Assembly (NCBI GenBank): GCA_003158855.1
Contig: PMLJ01000034.1
Location: 124,001-188,000 of the forward strand
Direction: 5' to 3'
From: Acidimicrobiaceae bacterium
GTDB taxonomy: Bacteria; Actinomycetota; Acidimicrobiia; Acidimicrobiales; RAAP-2
Length of the DNA: 64,000 nt
Part shown: piece by piece, positions 20,901 to 31,208 of the stretch
Layout: each line of letters opens with the position of its first letter
Position numbering within the stretch: the stretch's first letter is position 1
Position numbers and translations under genes: made by a program
The notes under the pieces: model-generated
Databases searched by the model: none
Told to the model about the DNA's origin: nothing
The model's input: only the letters and a program-made list of their open reading frames with translations

Positions 20901-21200
20901 TTATTCCTTCGTATTGGCGACCTTGCGGATGTAGTCCTCGAACGCCTGCTGCTGGACCTGCAGCTGATGAAGCTGTCGTTCGTGCATCGATCCGCCGCGC
21001 GTGATGAGGTACACCAGGCATCCAATCAGCGGCAGGACGAAAATGAACAGCACCCAGAGGGCCTTCATGGTGCCGGAGAGATCGTGGCTGCGAAAGATGT
21101 CGATCACGATATGAAAGACCAGGATGATCCAGAAGATCAGCAGCGCAAAGTACAACGTGGAGACGAAGATGTCGAAGAGTGGATAGCTTGATCCAAACAT
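20901..21200 (-). CDS. PLDc_N-type small membrane protein
   Basis: FWIILVFHIVIDIFRSHDLSGTMKALWVLFIFVLPLIGCLVYLITRGGSM is the typical two-TM PLDc_N pattern. Confidence 0.7.
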   Translation of the reverse strand: MFGSSYPLFDIFVSTLYFALLIFWIILVFHIVIDIFRSHDLSGTMKALWVLFIFVLPLIGCLVYLITRGGSMHERQLHQLQVQQQAFEDYIRKVANTKE

Positions 21201-21267
21201 CGGGTGTTCCTTTCACACAGTGGATATGAACGTATTCTCCCACAGGCCGTCGGACAGTTCGCCGGGC

Positions 21268-21537
21268 CTAGGTCCCTAGCAGTTGCGCGAGTCGTGCGCT
21301 GAGCGCCGCTTCGTCGCCCTCGATCTCGACTGCCTTGGTCCGCGAGTGAGCTCCCCGCAGCAGGTGCACCGCGCCGACGCGCACGTCGAAGGCCTCGGCG
21401 AGCACGCTGAGCACCTGGGAGGTGGCGGCCCCGTCAACCGCACGGGCGCGCACGTGCACGTTCAGAGCCCCGTCGTAGTCGCCCCCCACCCGACTCGCTC
21501 GAGCGCCGGGGTGCACGTGGACCGAGAAGCGAATCAT
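21268..21537 (-). CDS. DUF167 (YggU) family protein
   Basis: VHVHPGARASRVGGDYDGALNVHVRARAVDGAAT...LLRGAHSRTKAVEIEG. Confidence 0.75.
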   Translation of the reverse strand: MIRFSVHVHPGARASRVGGDYDGALNVHVRARAVDGAATSQVLSVLAEAFDVRVGAVHLLRGAHSRTKAVEIEGDEAALSARLAQLLGT

Positions 21538-21647
21538 CTATTGTCCTTTGAGCGCCACGTTGTGGGCGGAGTTCATTCACCAGTTCTACCAATGACGAAG
21601 GCCGGCACGGAGTTCTGCATAGGATTTGGACACGTTAAGGGAGGCTC

Positions 21648-23324
21648 GTGGCATTAAGCATCGAAGAGGCCATCGCGGCGGTATCGGCACCGGGCCAGCC
21701 GTTTGAGGTGATTGAGGTCGAGAGCCACGGGGTGACGAATCGCGTCTTTAGGAACTCCCCTTCGGACCTTCGCCAGTTCTTCGACAGTGCGCGAGGTCTC
21801 GACCAGACCTTCCTCGTCTACGAGGACGAACAGTGGACCTTTGATGAGGTCATGCAAGAAGTCGACGCGCTGGGCTACGCGCTCGTGCACCACTACAACA
21901 TCAGGAAGGGCGACCGCGTCGGGATTGCGATGCGCAACCTGCCCGAGTGGATAATCTCGTTCGCCGCCATCACCTCGGTAGGCGCGATCTCGGTGTCGCT
22001 CAACGCGTGGTGGACCGAGGACGAGGTGGACTACGCGGTCAATGACGCCGGACTCAGCGTCCTGATCGCCGACAGCGAGCGGGTGTCTCGAGCCGACGAC
22101 GCCTGCCAGCGGGCCGGGGTGAGGATCCTCGGCGTGCGCCTCGACGAGCTCCTGCCGCTTCCTCCGGGCGTCGAGTACTGGCATGACGTGGTCGTGCGCG
22201 GTGCCGCGATGCCCCACGCCGAGATCTCACCCGATATGGACGCGACGATTCTCTACACGTCCGGGACCACCGGATTCCCGAAGGGCGCCGTCTCGACGCA
22301 CGGCGCGATCTGCCAGACCATCATGGCGTTCTCCTCGGGCGCCTCGGTCCAAGCGTCGAGGCGAGATGACGGCGTCGAGGGCAGCGGGCTGGCGCCGTGC
22401 TTCATCCTGGTCGTTCCCCTCTTTCACGTCACGGGCTGCATTCCGGTCATGATGTCGTGCTTCTCGTGGCATTTCAAGCTCGTCATGATGTACCGATGGG
22501 AGCCCGAGCGCGCATTGCAGCTGATCGAGCGCCACCAAGTCACGAGTTTTGTGGGCGTACCGACCCAGTCCTGGGACATGCTTGAGAACCCGAACTTCGC
22601 GAAGTACGACACGTCGTCGCTCACCGCGGTCGGCGGCGGCGGAGCCCCGGCGCCGGTGAAGCTGGTTGCGCGCGTGGACAGCTCCTTCAAGCAGGGCCGT
22701 CCCACTCTCGGCTACGGGATGACCGAGACGAACGCCTACGGACCAGGCAACTACGGCGACGACTACATCACCCACCCGTCGTCGACCGGGCGGACCCCGA
22801 CGATCGTGATGGACGTCGAGATTCGAGACGAGAGCGCCCGCGCGGTGCCGGCCGGCGAGAGTGGGGAGATCTGGATGAAGTCCCCGACGCTCATCCGCGG
22901 CTACTGGAACAAGCCCGAGGCGACCGCGTCAACGATCGTGAAGGGTTGGCTGCGCACGGGGGATCTCGGCTACATCGACGACGAGGGCTTCCTCTACATC
23001 GAGGACCGATTGAAGGACATGATCCTTCGAGCGGGCGAGAACGTGTACTCCGCCGAAGTGGAGTCGGCGATCTACGAGCACCCCGCGGTCTACGAGGCGG
23101 CGGTCTTCGGGCTGCCCCACGAGCGTCTCGGTGAGGAAGTGGCGGTGACGGTGATGCTGAAGCCCGGGATGAGGCTCACCGAAAGTGAACTCCACGCGCA
23201 CCTGCACCCACGGCTCGCGAGCTTCAAGATTCCCAGCCGGATGGCGTTCACCGATGAGCCGCTGCCGCGCAACGCCGCGGGCAAGTTTCTCAAGCGCGAG
23301 ATGCCCGGACGCTACTTCGGCTGA
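21648..23324 (+). CDS. Fatty-acyl-CoA synthetase/AMP-dependent ligase
   Basis: LYTSGTTGFPKGAVSTH, LGYGMTETNAYGPGN and ILRAGENVYSAEVESAIYEHPAV motifs. Confidence 0.88.
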   Translation: MALSIEEAIAAVSAPGQPFEVIEVESHGVTNRVFRNSPSDLRQFFDSARGLDQTFLVYEDEQWTFDEVMQEVDALGYALVHHYNIRKGDRVGIAMRNLPEWIISFAAITSVGAISVSLNAWWTEDEVDYAVNDAGLSVLIADSERVSRADDACQRAGVRILGVRLDELLPLPPGVEYWHDVVVRGAAMPHAEISPDMDATILYTSGTTGFPKGAVSTHGAICQTIMAFSSGASVQASRRDDGVEGSGLAPCFILVVPLFHVTGCIPVMMSCFSWHFKLVMMYRWEPERALQLIERHQVTSFVGVPTQSWDMLENPNFAKYDTSSLTAVGGGGAPAPVKLVARVDSSFKQGRPTLGYGMTETNAYGPGNYGDDYITHPSSTGRTPTIVMDVEIRDESARAVPAGESGEIWMKSPTLIRGYWNKPEATASTIVKGWLRTGDLGYIDDEGFLYIEDRLKDMILRAGENVYSAEVESAIYEHPAVYEAAVFGLPHERLGEEVAVTVMLKPGMRLTESELHAHLHPRLASFKIPSRMAFTDEPLPRNAAGKFLKREMPGRYFG

Positions 23325-23731
23325 GCGGCCTCGATCGCCGCCCGGGCGTAGTCGGCGACATTCAAGGATTCGAGGTCGGCCAGGTCGAACCATGCCGCGT
23401 GATCGGTGGTGCCGTGGATCTCGTGGCTGAGCTCGCCACCCTTCAGTTCGGCGGTGAACAGGATGCGAACGGTATGGATCTTGTCGCCGTTGTCGCGCCG
23501 GCGCACGTCGCTCGTGACGCCGAGCAGCACGGGTTCGTGGATTTCGAGGCCGGTCTCTTCCTTGAACTCACGAACGAGGCTGTCCTCGGGCGCCTCGCCA
23601 AAGTCGATGCCGCCGCCCGGGAGCCACCACAGTGGCGGCACGTGGTGGGGGTTACTCGAGCGCACGAGGGCCACGCGGCCTTCGCTGATCAAGACGCCGT
23701 AGGAACGGACACTGGTGTGCTGCTTACTCAT
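23312..23731 (-). CDS. NUDIX hydrolase
   Basis: GGGIDFGEAPEDSLVREFKEETGLEI Nudix box. Confidence 0.85.
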   Translation of the reverse strand: MSKQHTSVRSYGVLISEGRVALVRSSNPHHVPPLWWLPGGGIDFGEAPEDSLVREFKEETGLEIHEPVLLGVTSDVRRRDNGDKIHTVRILFTAELKGGELSHEIHGTTDHAAWFDLADLESLNVADYARAAIEAAQPK

Positions 23732-25163
23732 GAGATGGCTTACGTCCTAGTTCAATCTGTTGCGAGCCGGGTGGGGCGCTCGAGCCCTCGAGAAATGCTG
23801 TTCGACATCCCTCGCTGCAGAAATAGTAGGTCACATTGTCCGCGCCGACGCAATGCGGGGCGGTCGTTGCGTTCACGCGCATCGAACAAACCGGGTCGAC
23901 GTGTTCGCCGTCGGGGTCCTCGTCCATTTGCGCGGGGTCCTCGTGGCGGTCAAAGCGCTCGGCGCAGCGCAGTGAGCAGAAGTAGAAGGTCTGGCCGTCG
24001 CGCGAGCGGGTGGCGACCGGAGCGCTGAGGTCGACGGTCATCCCACAGATCGGATCGCGCGCGCTGGCGTCGTCGCGGGACTGGCGGGAAAGGACCCACA
24101 CGCCGACCAGCAGCACCGACGCCAGCACGTTGAGCATCAGCGTCGCGCCGAGGGGGAACTCACCCGACAGCGCCGCGGAGTGACGCGTCGTCGGTATCAG
24201 ATGGGCCGAGCTGAAGAGCAGGTTGACGAGCAACCCGCCGCCGCTCATCACCAGCCACAAGAGTGCGAACAGTCGCAGCATGGAGCGGGTGCCGTAGAAG
24301 CGGCGGTAGATGAGCAGCAGGGGCAACGTGACCAGGTCGGCGAAGATGAAGCTAATCACTCCGCCAAAGGCCACGCCGTGACTCCACAGCGCCGCCGCGA
24401 GCGGGATGTTGCCGACCGAGCAGACGAAGGAGATCACCGCGAGCAGCGGAGCGACGATGGCGTTCTCGATGATCGTGAGTGTTCCGTGACCGGTGAGAAA
24501 GAGGTGCGACCACCAGAGCGTCGGTACGTGGACGCTGAGGAATCCGGCCACGACGAAGCCGGCGAGGAGCTCCTTGCGCAGCATGGTGAAGTCGCCCATG
24601 GTGAAGCGGGCGCTCAGGCGGTAGAAACGGCCCGAGCGCATGCGCTCGCGCCACGTTGAGGTCGTTCCCGACGCCGCCGGAGGCGCGTCGAGCACGACCC
24701 GCTCGCGAAGTCCGTCCTGAGTCTTCTTGGAGAAGAAGAGACCGGTCAAGGCCATCAGGGCGATCACCATGATGGCCCCGCCCACGAACTGGGCCACGAC
24801 GAACTGCCACCCGAGCAGGAGGTAGAGCACGATCCCGAGCTCGACCACCAGATTGGTTGAGGCGACCATGAAGATGATGGCGTTCGTCCACGAGGCTCCT
24901 CGCCCGAAGAGCGCGCGCGACATGGCGCTCGCGGCGTAACTGCACGACGAAGAGATGACGCCGAGCAACGCGGCCCTCGAGGAAGAACCGGGCGTCGTCG
25001 TTCCCAGCTTCGAACGAAGCCCGTCGCGGGGCAGGAAACTCTGGACGGCGCCGGACAGCGTGAAGCCGAAGACAATGGGCCACCACGTCATCCAGAGCAT
25101 GGCCAGACTCTCGCGGAGTCCGGCCCCAATCCAGTCGAGGGTGTGGCGGGCCGTGTCGATCAC
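23724..25163 (-). CDS. YraQ/DUF318-like permease with two C-terminal YHS metal-binding domains
   Basis: LLGVISSSCSYAASAMSRALFGRGASWTNAIIFMVASTNLV and tandem DPICGMTV...FYFCSLRCAERF and DPVCSMRV...YYFCSEGCRTAF. Confidence 0.75.
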   Translation of the reverse strand: MIDTARHTLDWIGAGLRESLAMLWMTWWPIVFGFTLSGAVQSFLPRDGLRSKLGTTTPGSSSRAALLGVISSSCSYAASAMSRALFGRGASWTNAIIFMVASTNLVVELGIVLYLLLGWQFVVAQFVGGAIMVIALMALTGLFFSKKTQDGLRERVVLDAPPAASGTTSTWRERMRSGRFYRLSARFTMGDFTMLRKELLAGFVVAGFLSVHVPTLWWSHLFLTGHGTLTIIENAIVAPLLAVISFVCSVGNIPLAAALWSHGVAFGGVISFIFADLVTLPLLLIYRRFYGTRSMLRLFALLWLVMSGGGLLVNLLFSSAHLIPTTRHSAALSGEFPLGATLMLNVLASVLLVGVWVLSRQSRDDASARDPICGMTVDLSAPVATRSRDGQTFYFCSLRCAERFDRHEDPAQMDEDPDGEHVDPVCSMRVNATTAPHCVGADNVTYYFCSEGCRTAFLEGSSAPPGSQQIELGRKPSHE

Positions 25164-25501
25164 TGCCTAACGAGTGGTCGGAAACCCGAGGTCGATCTGG
25201 GACTCCGTGTGGAGTGGCCAGCGCGCGGTGATCGCTCGTGCGCGGGTGCGGGAGGCGAAGCCCTCGGGGCCGTGGACGCGCGCGTGGACGAAGAGGGAGT
25301 TCTTCCACCCGCCGCACGAAGAGGCGAGGACGCAAACGGGAACCTGAGAAGTCATTTCGCCGGTCGCAGGGTTGAAGACCGGAGACTCTCCAATTGTGTG
25401 GACACGTTGACCGCTGATGAAACGGGAACTGACTGCATGATCACTCTCCTTCGCACTGCCAAATCTACCGTCGCCCGGCGCGAGCGAATTAGGGTTGCGG
25501 T

Positions 25502-26332
25502 GTGACTACCTCAGAAGAAGGCCGCGCCCTGCGCGAAGCGGCGGCCGTGGAGCCCCTGGGTTCAGGGCGCTACAGCGTCAACCTGTCCCAGTACTACACC
25601 ATCGCGGGACATCCTAACGGCGGCTACCTGCAGTGCGTCATGGCCAACGCGGCCCTGGCCGCGGCGTCCGAAGACGGCGCGAGCCACCTGCACACGACGG
25701 CAATCACGACCAACTACGCCGGCGCTCCGGACGTCGGGCCCGCCGAGTTGCGCACCGATGTGCGCCGGGTGGGTCGGGGAGTCTCCTTCGTCCACGTCAC
25801 GCTCGAGCAGAGTGGACAGGTTTCCATCGAATCGCTGGTCACTGTCGGAACCCTGCACGAGGACTCGCTCGCGCGTTACATGGACACCGCCGCGCCGGAG
25901 CTGGCGCCGATTGCAGAGTGTCACCAGTCAACGGACGAAGAGGAAATCAACATGAGGAAGGTGATGGACCTTCGCCTCGACCCCTCAAGCGCCGCATGGT
26001 GGAACGGAGAACGTTCCGAACGCGGCGAGGTCCGTGGATGGCTCCGGCTCAACGACGGTGATGCGCAGTGGAACGCATGGAACCTGCTCTTCGCCAGCGA
26101 CGCCTTGCCACCAGCGACGTTTCCTCTGGGGTCGTCGGGTTGGGTGCCGACGTTGCAGCTCACCTCCTACATTCGTCGTATTCCAACCAGCGAGTGGCTG
26201 CGCGCTCGCCAATGGTGCGTCGTCATCGCCGACGGCCTGGTCGACGAGCGATGCGAGCTCTTCGATGACAGGGGCGAGCTCGTGGCGTCGTCAACGCAGC
26301 TCGCGATGGTTCGACTGCCCAACGCCCACTAG
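25502..26332 (+). CDS. Acyl-CoA thioesterase-like (double hotdog) protein
   Basis: YYTIAGHPNGGYLQCVMANAALAAAS and FASDALPPATFPLGSSGWVPTLQLTSYIRRIP. Confidence 0.72.
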   Translation: MTTSEEGRALREAAAVEPLGSGRYSVNLSQYYTIAGHPNGGYLQCVMANAALAAASEDGASHLHTTAITTNYAGAPDVGPAELRTDVRRVGRGVSFVHVTLEQSGQVSIESLVTVGTLHEDSLARYMDTAAPELAPIAECHQSTDEEEINMRKVMDLRLDPSSAAWWNGERSERGEVRGWLRLNDGDAQWNAWNLLFASDALPPATFPLGSSGWVPTLQLTSYIRRIPTSEWLRARQWCVVIADGLVDERCELFDDRGELVASSTQLAMVRLPNAH

Positions 26333-26335
26333 CTC

Positions 26336-26779
26336 ATGGCGTCGCGCGGCCCCCACGTCCAAAGCGACGGGTCGCTCTACATTCGGGCCCGTCTGATCAT
26401 CCCGCCCGACGAGGTCGTGCTTCGCGTCACGACGTCGGGAGGCCCTGGCGGTCAGCACGCGAATCGTGCGCTGACCCGAATCGTCGCATCCTTTCACGTC
26501 GCGACGTCCCAGGTGCTGAGCGAACCGGACCGTGAACTCCTGCTCGAGAAGATCGGCACGGTGGTCAGGTCGAGCTCGAGTCGGTTTCGATCGCAAGGTC
26601 AGAACCGCTCAGCGGCTCTCGAACATCTGGCCGAGAAGATCGGGGCCGCCCTTCTTCGCCAACCTCCTCGTCGAGCGAGCAAGCCCACGCGCGCCTCAAA
26701 GGTTCGCCGTGTGGATGAGAAGAAGGCCCGAAGCCGGGTCAAGGAGCAGCGCCGGCGCCCCACCGAGGAAACTAGTTAG
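26336..26779 (+). CDS. arfB: Alternative ribosome-rescue peptidyl-tRNA hydrolase (ArfB/YaeJ-like)
   Basis: TSGGPGGQHANRALTRI (GGQ motif) with Arg/Lys-rich C-terminal tail. Confidence 0.85.
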   Translation: MASRGPHVQSDGSLYIRARLIIPPDEVVLRVTTSGGPGGQHANRALTRIVASFHVATSQVLSEPDRELLLEKIGTVVRSSSSRFRSQGQNRSAALEHLAEKIGAALLRQPPRRASKPTRASKVRRVDEKKARSRVKEQRRRPTEETS

Positions 26780-27627
26780 CGCGCTGATTCGAGGTGTCGT
26801 TCAATCGCTTGGAGCGCCGAGTAGAGGTGTTCGTCCAGGGAGGTGTCGGTGTCCTCTTGTGGGCCTTTGAGCGGCGTGAGCGAGGCGTAACCGGCGGCGA
26901 GCAGCGCGCCGTCCTCGTCGGCGTCCTCGTCGCTCACGTCACCCAGCTCGGGAGTGGCCGCACCGAGGCGAATCTGGAGTTCACCCTCGTCGGCGAGCGG
27001 CTCGCCCGCGGCCCGCGGCGTTCCGGCTTTGATGAGGCCCGCGGTCGAGATTCGGCCACGTCGCACGCCCTTCAGTTCTCTAACGGGAAGATTTGGCACG
27101 TTGAGGTTGAAGAGCGTCCGTGAGGGCGCGTTCATGAGCTCTTGTAGAACTTCAACCGCGACGTCGCCGGCGGTCTCGAAGTGGACGTTCTCTCCCCACT
27201 GGACCGAGACGGCGAGTCCGGAGAGGCCTAGTTGGGCACCGGAGAGAATCGCCCCGATGGTTCCCGAGTGCAGGACGCTTCGCCCGACGTTGGCTCCGGC
27301 GTTGATGCCGGACAAGATCATGTCGGGGCGAAAGTTGAAGTAGCCAATCGTTCCCAGTATCGCGCAGAGTGCGGGCGGTCCTTCGAGCGAGTAGGCGGGA
27401 ATCGACTCGGCTCCGCTGATCGTGAAGCGCCTGTAGTGCACGAAGGGGTGCCCGTGCACGTCGCCGACTGCTGACGACATCCCCGAGTAGTTCTCGTGCG
27501 GGGCCACGATAATGGCCTCGCGGGTCTCGCCTTCGGGGCACCTTTCGATCCATCTGGCGATGCTGCGTGCGAGCACCGCGATTCCGGGAGCTGAGACGCC
27601 GTCATCGTTTGTTATGAGAATACGCAT
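26776..27627 (-). CDS. surE: 5'/3'-nucleotidase SurE
   Basis: MRILITNDDGVSAPGIAVLA, IVAPHENYSGMSSAV and DMILSGINAGANVGRSVLHSGTIGAI motifs. Confidence 0.88.
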   Translation of the reverse strand: MRILITNDDGVSAPGIAVLARSIARWIERCPEGETREAIIVAPHENYSGMSSAVGDVHGHPFVHYRRFTISGAESIPAYSLEGPPALCAILGTIGYFNFRPDMILSGINAGANVGRSVLHSGTIGAILSGAQLGLSGLAVSVQWGENVHFETAGDVAVEVLQELMNAPSRTLFNLNVPNLPVRELKGVRRGRISTAGLIKAGTPRAAGEPLADEGELQIRLGAATPELGDVSDEDADEDGALLAAGYASLTPLKGPQEDTDTSLDEHLYSALQAIERHLESAR

Positions 27628-27684
27628 ATTTGCCACGTTAACTGTCGTAAGTTACATGGCAGTGAATAGAAGGAAAACCAACTG

Positions 27685-28596
27685 ATGCTCCCCTCCGGCG
27701 AACAGATCGCGATCGCCCACGGCGATCAGCGAGCGGTGATTACCGAGGTTGGGGCGACGCTTCGCACCTACGTGAAGGGCGGGCTCAGCGTTGTCGAGGG
27801 ATTCGCGGGCGAGGAGGTCCCTACCGGCGCGCGTGGTCAGGTCCTCTACCCGTGGCCCAATCGAATCGGTGACGGGAAATGGTCGTTCTCTGAACGGACC
27901 GCCCACCCGACGGTCGACGACGTCCAGCACTCGACCGCGATTCACGGTCTTGTTCGCTGGCGTCCGTTTCGGATCGACGCGGTCAATCAGAACCGCTGCG
28001 TCCTCTCGCTGCTCTTGCACCCGACGCCGGACTACCCGTTTCTCAGTGAGATCAGCGTCGCGTACCACCTCGGCTCGCTGGGGCTCACGGTGACCACGAC
28101 GGTGACCAACCGCGACGAGGTTCTCATACCGTTCGGTGTGGGATTCCACCCCTATCTGGCGGTGACGACTCCGACGATCGAGGGCGCGCAGCTGGAGGTG
28201 CCGGCGAAGGCGTTCATCGCGGTTGATGAACGCCAACTTCCCATGGGCGAGATCCTGCCCGTCGCAGGCCATCAACTGGACTTCTCGCGCCGCAAGTCGT
28301 TGAGCGGCCACGAACTTGACGTCACGTACACCGAGTTGGTACGAGACGACAGCGGGCTCGCGACGGTGATGCTGGGTGACAGCACGGGAGGGGAGGTCGA
28401 GCTCAGCGTCGACCGCAATTTCCCCTACATCCAGGTGTATACCGGTGACAAGCTGGAACGCGGCCGGCGTCGTACGTCAGTGGCAGTCGAGCCAATGACT
28501 TGCCCGCCCGACGCGCTTCGCAGCGGCAAGGACGTGGTCGTGCTTGAGCCCGGCCAGCACTGGGCGGGTTCGTGGCGCCTTCGTCGGAGGTCGTAG
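27685..28596 (+). CDS. Aldose 1-epimerase family protein
   Basis: VLYPWPNRIGDGKWSF, AIHGLVRWRPF and IPFGVGFHPYL motifs. Confidence 0.82.
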   Translation: MLPSGEQIAIAHGDQRAVITEVGATLRTYVKGGLSVVEGFAGEEVPTGARGQVLYPWPNRIGDGKWSFSERTAHPTVDDVQHSTAIHGLVRWRPFRIDAVNQNRCVLSLLLHPTPDYPFLSEISVAYHLGSLGLTVTTTVTNRDEVLIPFGVGFHPYLAVTTPTIEGAQLEVPAKAFIAVDERQLPMGEILPVAGHQLDFSRRKSLSGHELDVTYTELVRDDSGLATVMLGDSTGGEVELSVDRNFPYIQVYTGDKLERGRRRTSVAVEPMTCPPDALRSGKDVVVLEPGQHWAGSWRLRRRS

Positions 28597-29318
28597 TGGC
28601 GCCTCGCGTGGTGCTCGTCACCGGTTCGACAAGTGGGATTGGTGAGGCGACGGCGCTGCAGTTCGCCCGAGCGGGCGACACCGTCATCTTCAACTCGTCG
28701 CGCAGCGTCGAAGCCGGCGAAAGGCTCGCGGCGGCCACTCCCGGGTCCCACTACGTTCAGGCCGACATCGCCAAGGGCGAAGACCGCACCCGATTGATCC
28801 GCGAGGTACTGGAGCGGTGCGGTCGCCTCGACGTGCTCGTGAACAACGCGGGGATCACGAAGCGGATCGTCCATAAGGACCTCGCGGGCGCGGATATCGA
28901 CGTGTGGCGCGAGATATTCGAGGTCAACGTCTTTGGCACGTGGGGGCTCAGCGTCGCCGCGATGGATGCGCTTCGAGAGGCGCACGGCTCGATCGTGAAC
29001 GTCTCGTCGATTGCCGCCAACAGCTCCGGGGGTTCGTCGATCCCGTATTCGGCCTCCAAGGCGGCCCTCGACCAGATGACCGCGCTGCTCGCCAAGGCGG
29101 TTGGGCCCGAAGTCCGGGTGAACGGCGTCGCGCCGGGGCTGGTGGCGACCCCCTGGACGGCGGACTGGCACGACACCCACAAGTTCGTGAGCTCGATTGC
29201 GCCACTGCGGCGCTCGGGAACGCCCGAGGACATCGCCGAGGTGATCTTCTCCCTGGCGACCGCCTCGTCGTACGTAACCGGGCAGGTGGTCGTCATCGAC
29301 GGTGGACTCACTATTTGA
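28596..29318 (+). CDS. Short-chain dehydrogenase/reductase
   Basis: VLVTGSTSGIGEATAL, VNNAGI, YSASKAALDQM; GTG start near the end of the epimerase gene. Confidence 0.85.
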   Translation: MAPRVVLVTGSTSGIGEATALQFARAGDTVIFNSSRSVEAGERLAAATPGSHYVQADIAKGEDRTRLIREVLERCGRLDVLVNNAGITKRIVHKDLAGADIDVWREIFEVNVFGTWGLSVAAMDALREAHGSIVNVSSIAANSSGGSSIPYSASKAALDQMTALLAKAVGPEVRVNGVAPGLVATPWTADWHDTHKFVSSIAPLRRSGTPEDIAEVIFSLATASSYVTGQVVVIDGGLTI

Positions 29319-30192
29319 GCGTGACCGGCTCGGTCGGCGGGACGAAGGCGCGAAGCACCACACAAAGAAGGCGAGTCGAGGATCGAACGAGCGCGCGCTG
29401 CCACGCGGGCCTTCGAGGGATGCCGAGCATCTGAAGGGCCCAGGGCGCGAGCAAGTCCAGCGAACTCACGATGAGCAGTCGGTAGACGATTCTCTGGAGC
29501 GGCTTCTCCAGGAACCCGTCAATCACGAAGTCGCGCGCCGTGACGCCATCGGGGCTGAGACGCAACTCCGGGCGAAACTCCTCCAGCGCGGCGTTCAGCT
29601 CGTCCAGTGTCGTGGGCGGCTCTTCTGCCCCGAGGTCGCGAGCCAGGTGCGCCATCTCGCTCACGTAGGTTTCGACGTCGTGGCGCGAGAGTGTGTGCTT
29701 GCCGTATCGCTGGTAACCGCTCAGGAACATCGACGTCTCGGCGGCGTGGACCCAGGCGAGCAGGTGGGGATCGTTGGCAGAGTAGTCACGGCCGTCGTCG
29801 GCGCTACCGCGCACGCTCTGGTGCACGCTCAACACACGCTCGATTGAGGCGTAGGCGGTCGGGGCTGAGCCGTAGGTCGTGGCGCCGATGAAGTTCGCAG
29901 TCTGCAGAAGGCGCCCGAGGGGGTCGTGCTGGTAACGAGAGTGCTGGGCGACGCCCGCCATCGCGAGGGGGTGGAGCATCTGGAAGAAGATCGACGCGAG
30001 GCCGCCCACCATCATCGACGAGAGGTCCCCGTGGACCAGTCGGGCGACGCCGTCGACCGGGAAATAGGCGGTCGCGGGATCGTCGCAGCGTGGGGGAGGG
30101 TCCTGCGAGAGGCCCACGGCCCTTCGAATATTCAGGTTGGCACGCGAGCGGATTCGTGCCGGCACTTCCCTCCAACTCGTGACGCTCAACAC
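29311..30192 (-). CDS. MpaB-like oxygenase family protein (DUF2236)
   Basis: LASIFFQMLHPLAMAGVAQHSRYQHDPLGRLLQTANFIGATTYGS and WVHAAETSMFLSGYQRYG. Confidence 0.78.
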   Translation of the reverse strand: MLSVTSWREVPARIRSRANLNIRRAVGLSQDPPPRCDDPATAYFPVDGVARLVHGDLSSMMVGGLASIFFQMLHPLAMAGVAQHSRYQHDPLGRLLQTANFIGATTYGSAPTAYASIERVLSVHQSVRGSADDGRDYSANDPHLLAWVHAAETSMFLSGYQRYGKHTLSRHDVETYVSEMAHLARDLGAEEPPTTLDELNAALEEFRPELRLSPDGVTARDFVIDGFLEKPLQRIVYRLLIVSSLDLLAPWALQMLGIPRRPAWQRALVRSSTRLLCVVLRAFVPPTEPVTLK

Positions 30193-30267
30193 AACTTCCT
30201 CCAGGTTTCACTCCCAGACTACGGACTTGCGCTTCCCAAGTGATCGGTCGTCTGCGACACTGTTGGG

Positions 30268-30573
30268 GTGGGAGCCGTGAAACCAATGCGTCGATTGACG
30301 ACCGAGTCTGAAGTGGCGACTGAGACCATGGTCGCCATCGAGCGTCCGTGGAGCGTGGTCGTGTGGGATGACCCCGTGACCCCAATGAGCGTCGTGGTCG
30401 TCATCTTCAAGAAGATATTCGGCTACTCCAACAACAAGTGCACCCAGTTGATGCTGACCGTCCATCACGAGGGACGGGCCATTGTGTGGTCGGGCCAACG
30501 CGAGCGCGCCGAGTCGTATTGCGTGAAACTGCAGGTGGCCGGCCTGCAGTCGACGATCGAGCACGATCAGTAA
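30268..30573 (+). CDS. clpS: ATP-dependent Clp protease adaptor ClpS
   Basis: WSVVVWDDPVTPMSVVVVIFKKIFGYSNNKCTQLMLTVHHEGRAIVWSGQRERAE. Confidence 0.88.
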   Translation: MGAVKPMRRLTTESEVATETMVAIERPWSVVVWDDPVTPMSVVVVIFKKIFGYSNNKCTQLMLTVHHEGRAIVWSGQRERAESYCVKLQVAGLQSTIEHDQ

Positions 30574-31007
30574 TGGCGGGCAACAAGCTCTTCATTCGAC
30601 GGCGCGACGGGAGGATTGAGGTTCGCCTCAACGACGCCGGTCGGGCCGTGGCCCGTGAGGCCTTCGGACACGTCGTCGCCGCCGAACGCGATCCGGACCA
30701 CGAATGGCACGCGAGCCTCAACGCCCCCATCGACCCCGCGAGCGACGACGACGATGTGGTCTCGAAACTTCACCGTCAGAACGAGATATCGACGAATGCT
30801 GAGCTGGCAGTGATGACGCTGGGGGAGGAGTTCTTGAACGGGGCCGAGGCGTGGGCGTGGCTCAGCACCTTCCAGATCGCTCTGCGCTCGACGGCGATCG
30901 CGAACGGGCTCATGACCGAGGAGAAGCTGGAAACCTGCCAACCCGAACTCTTGGGCTACATCCGCACCCTGCAGCAGTTTCTTTTCGCCCTCGCGGAGTG
31001 CGTGTAG
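30573..31007 (+). CDS. DUF2017 family protein
   Basis: Coupled to clpS by a 1-nt TAATG overlap; ClpS-DUF2017 pairing is characteristic of actinobacteria. Confidence 0.75.
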   Translation: MAGNKLFIRRRDGRIEVRLNDAGRAVAREAFGHVVAAERDPDHEWHASLNAPIDPASDDDDVVSKLHRQNEISTNAELAVMTLGEEFLNGAEAWAWLSTFQIALRSTAIANGLMTEEKLETCQPELLGYIRTLQQFLFALAECV

Positions 31008-31208
31008 TTCACCGCGAACCCGTATCTCACCGTCATGAGCGGCGCAATGAGGCCTCCTGGCGGCGCAGTGATTTCCAATGCTGTCGCAAACGGGCACACC
31101 GTGTCACAGCGTAAGCTCCAATCGAACCTTTGGGGGCCGGGACCTACACCCTGGGGGCAGCCGGCTGCTTAGGCCGACGTAACGCCGATGCGGCCGTAGT
31201 CTCGAAGT

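Noticed and set aside
25167-25355. 62-aa minus-strand ORF next to the permease
   Set aside because: No motif and overlapping alternative frames; insufficient support
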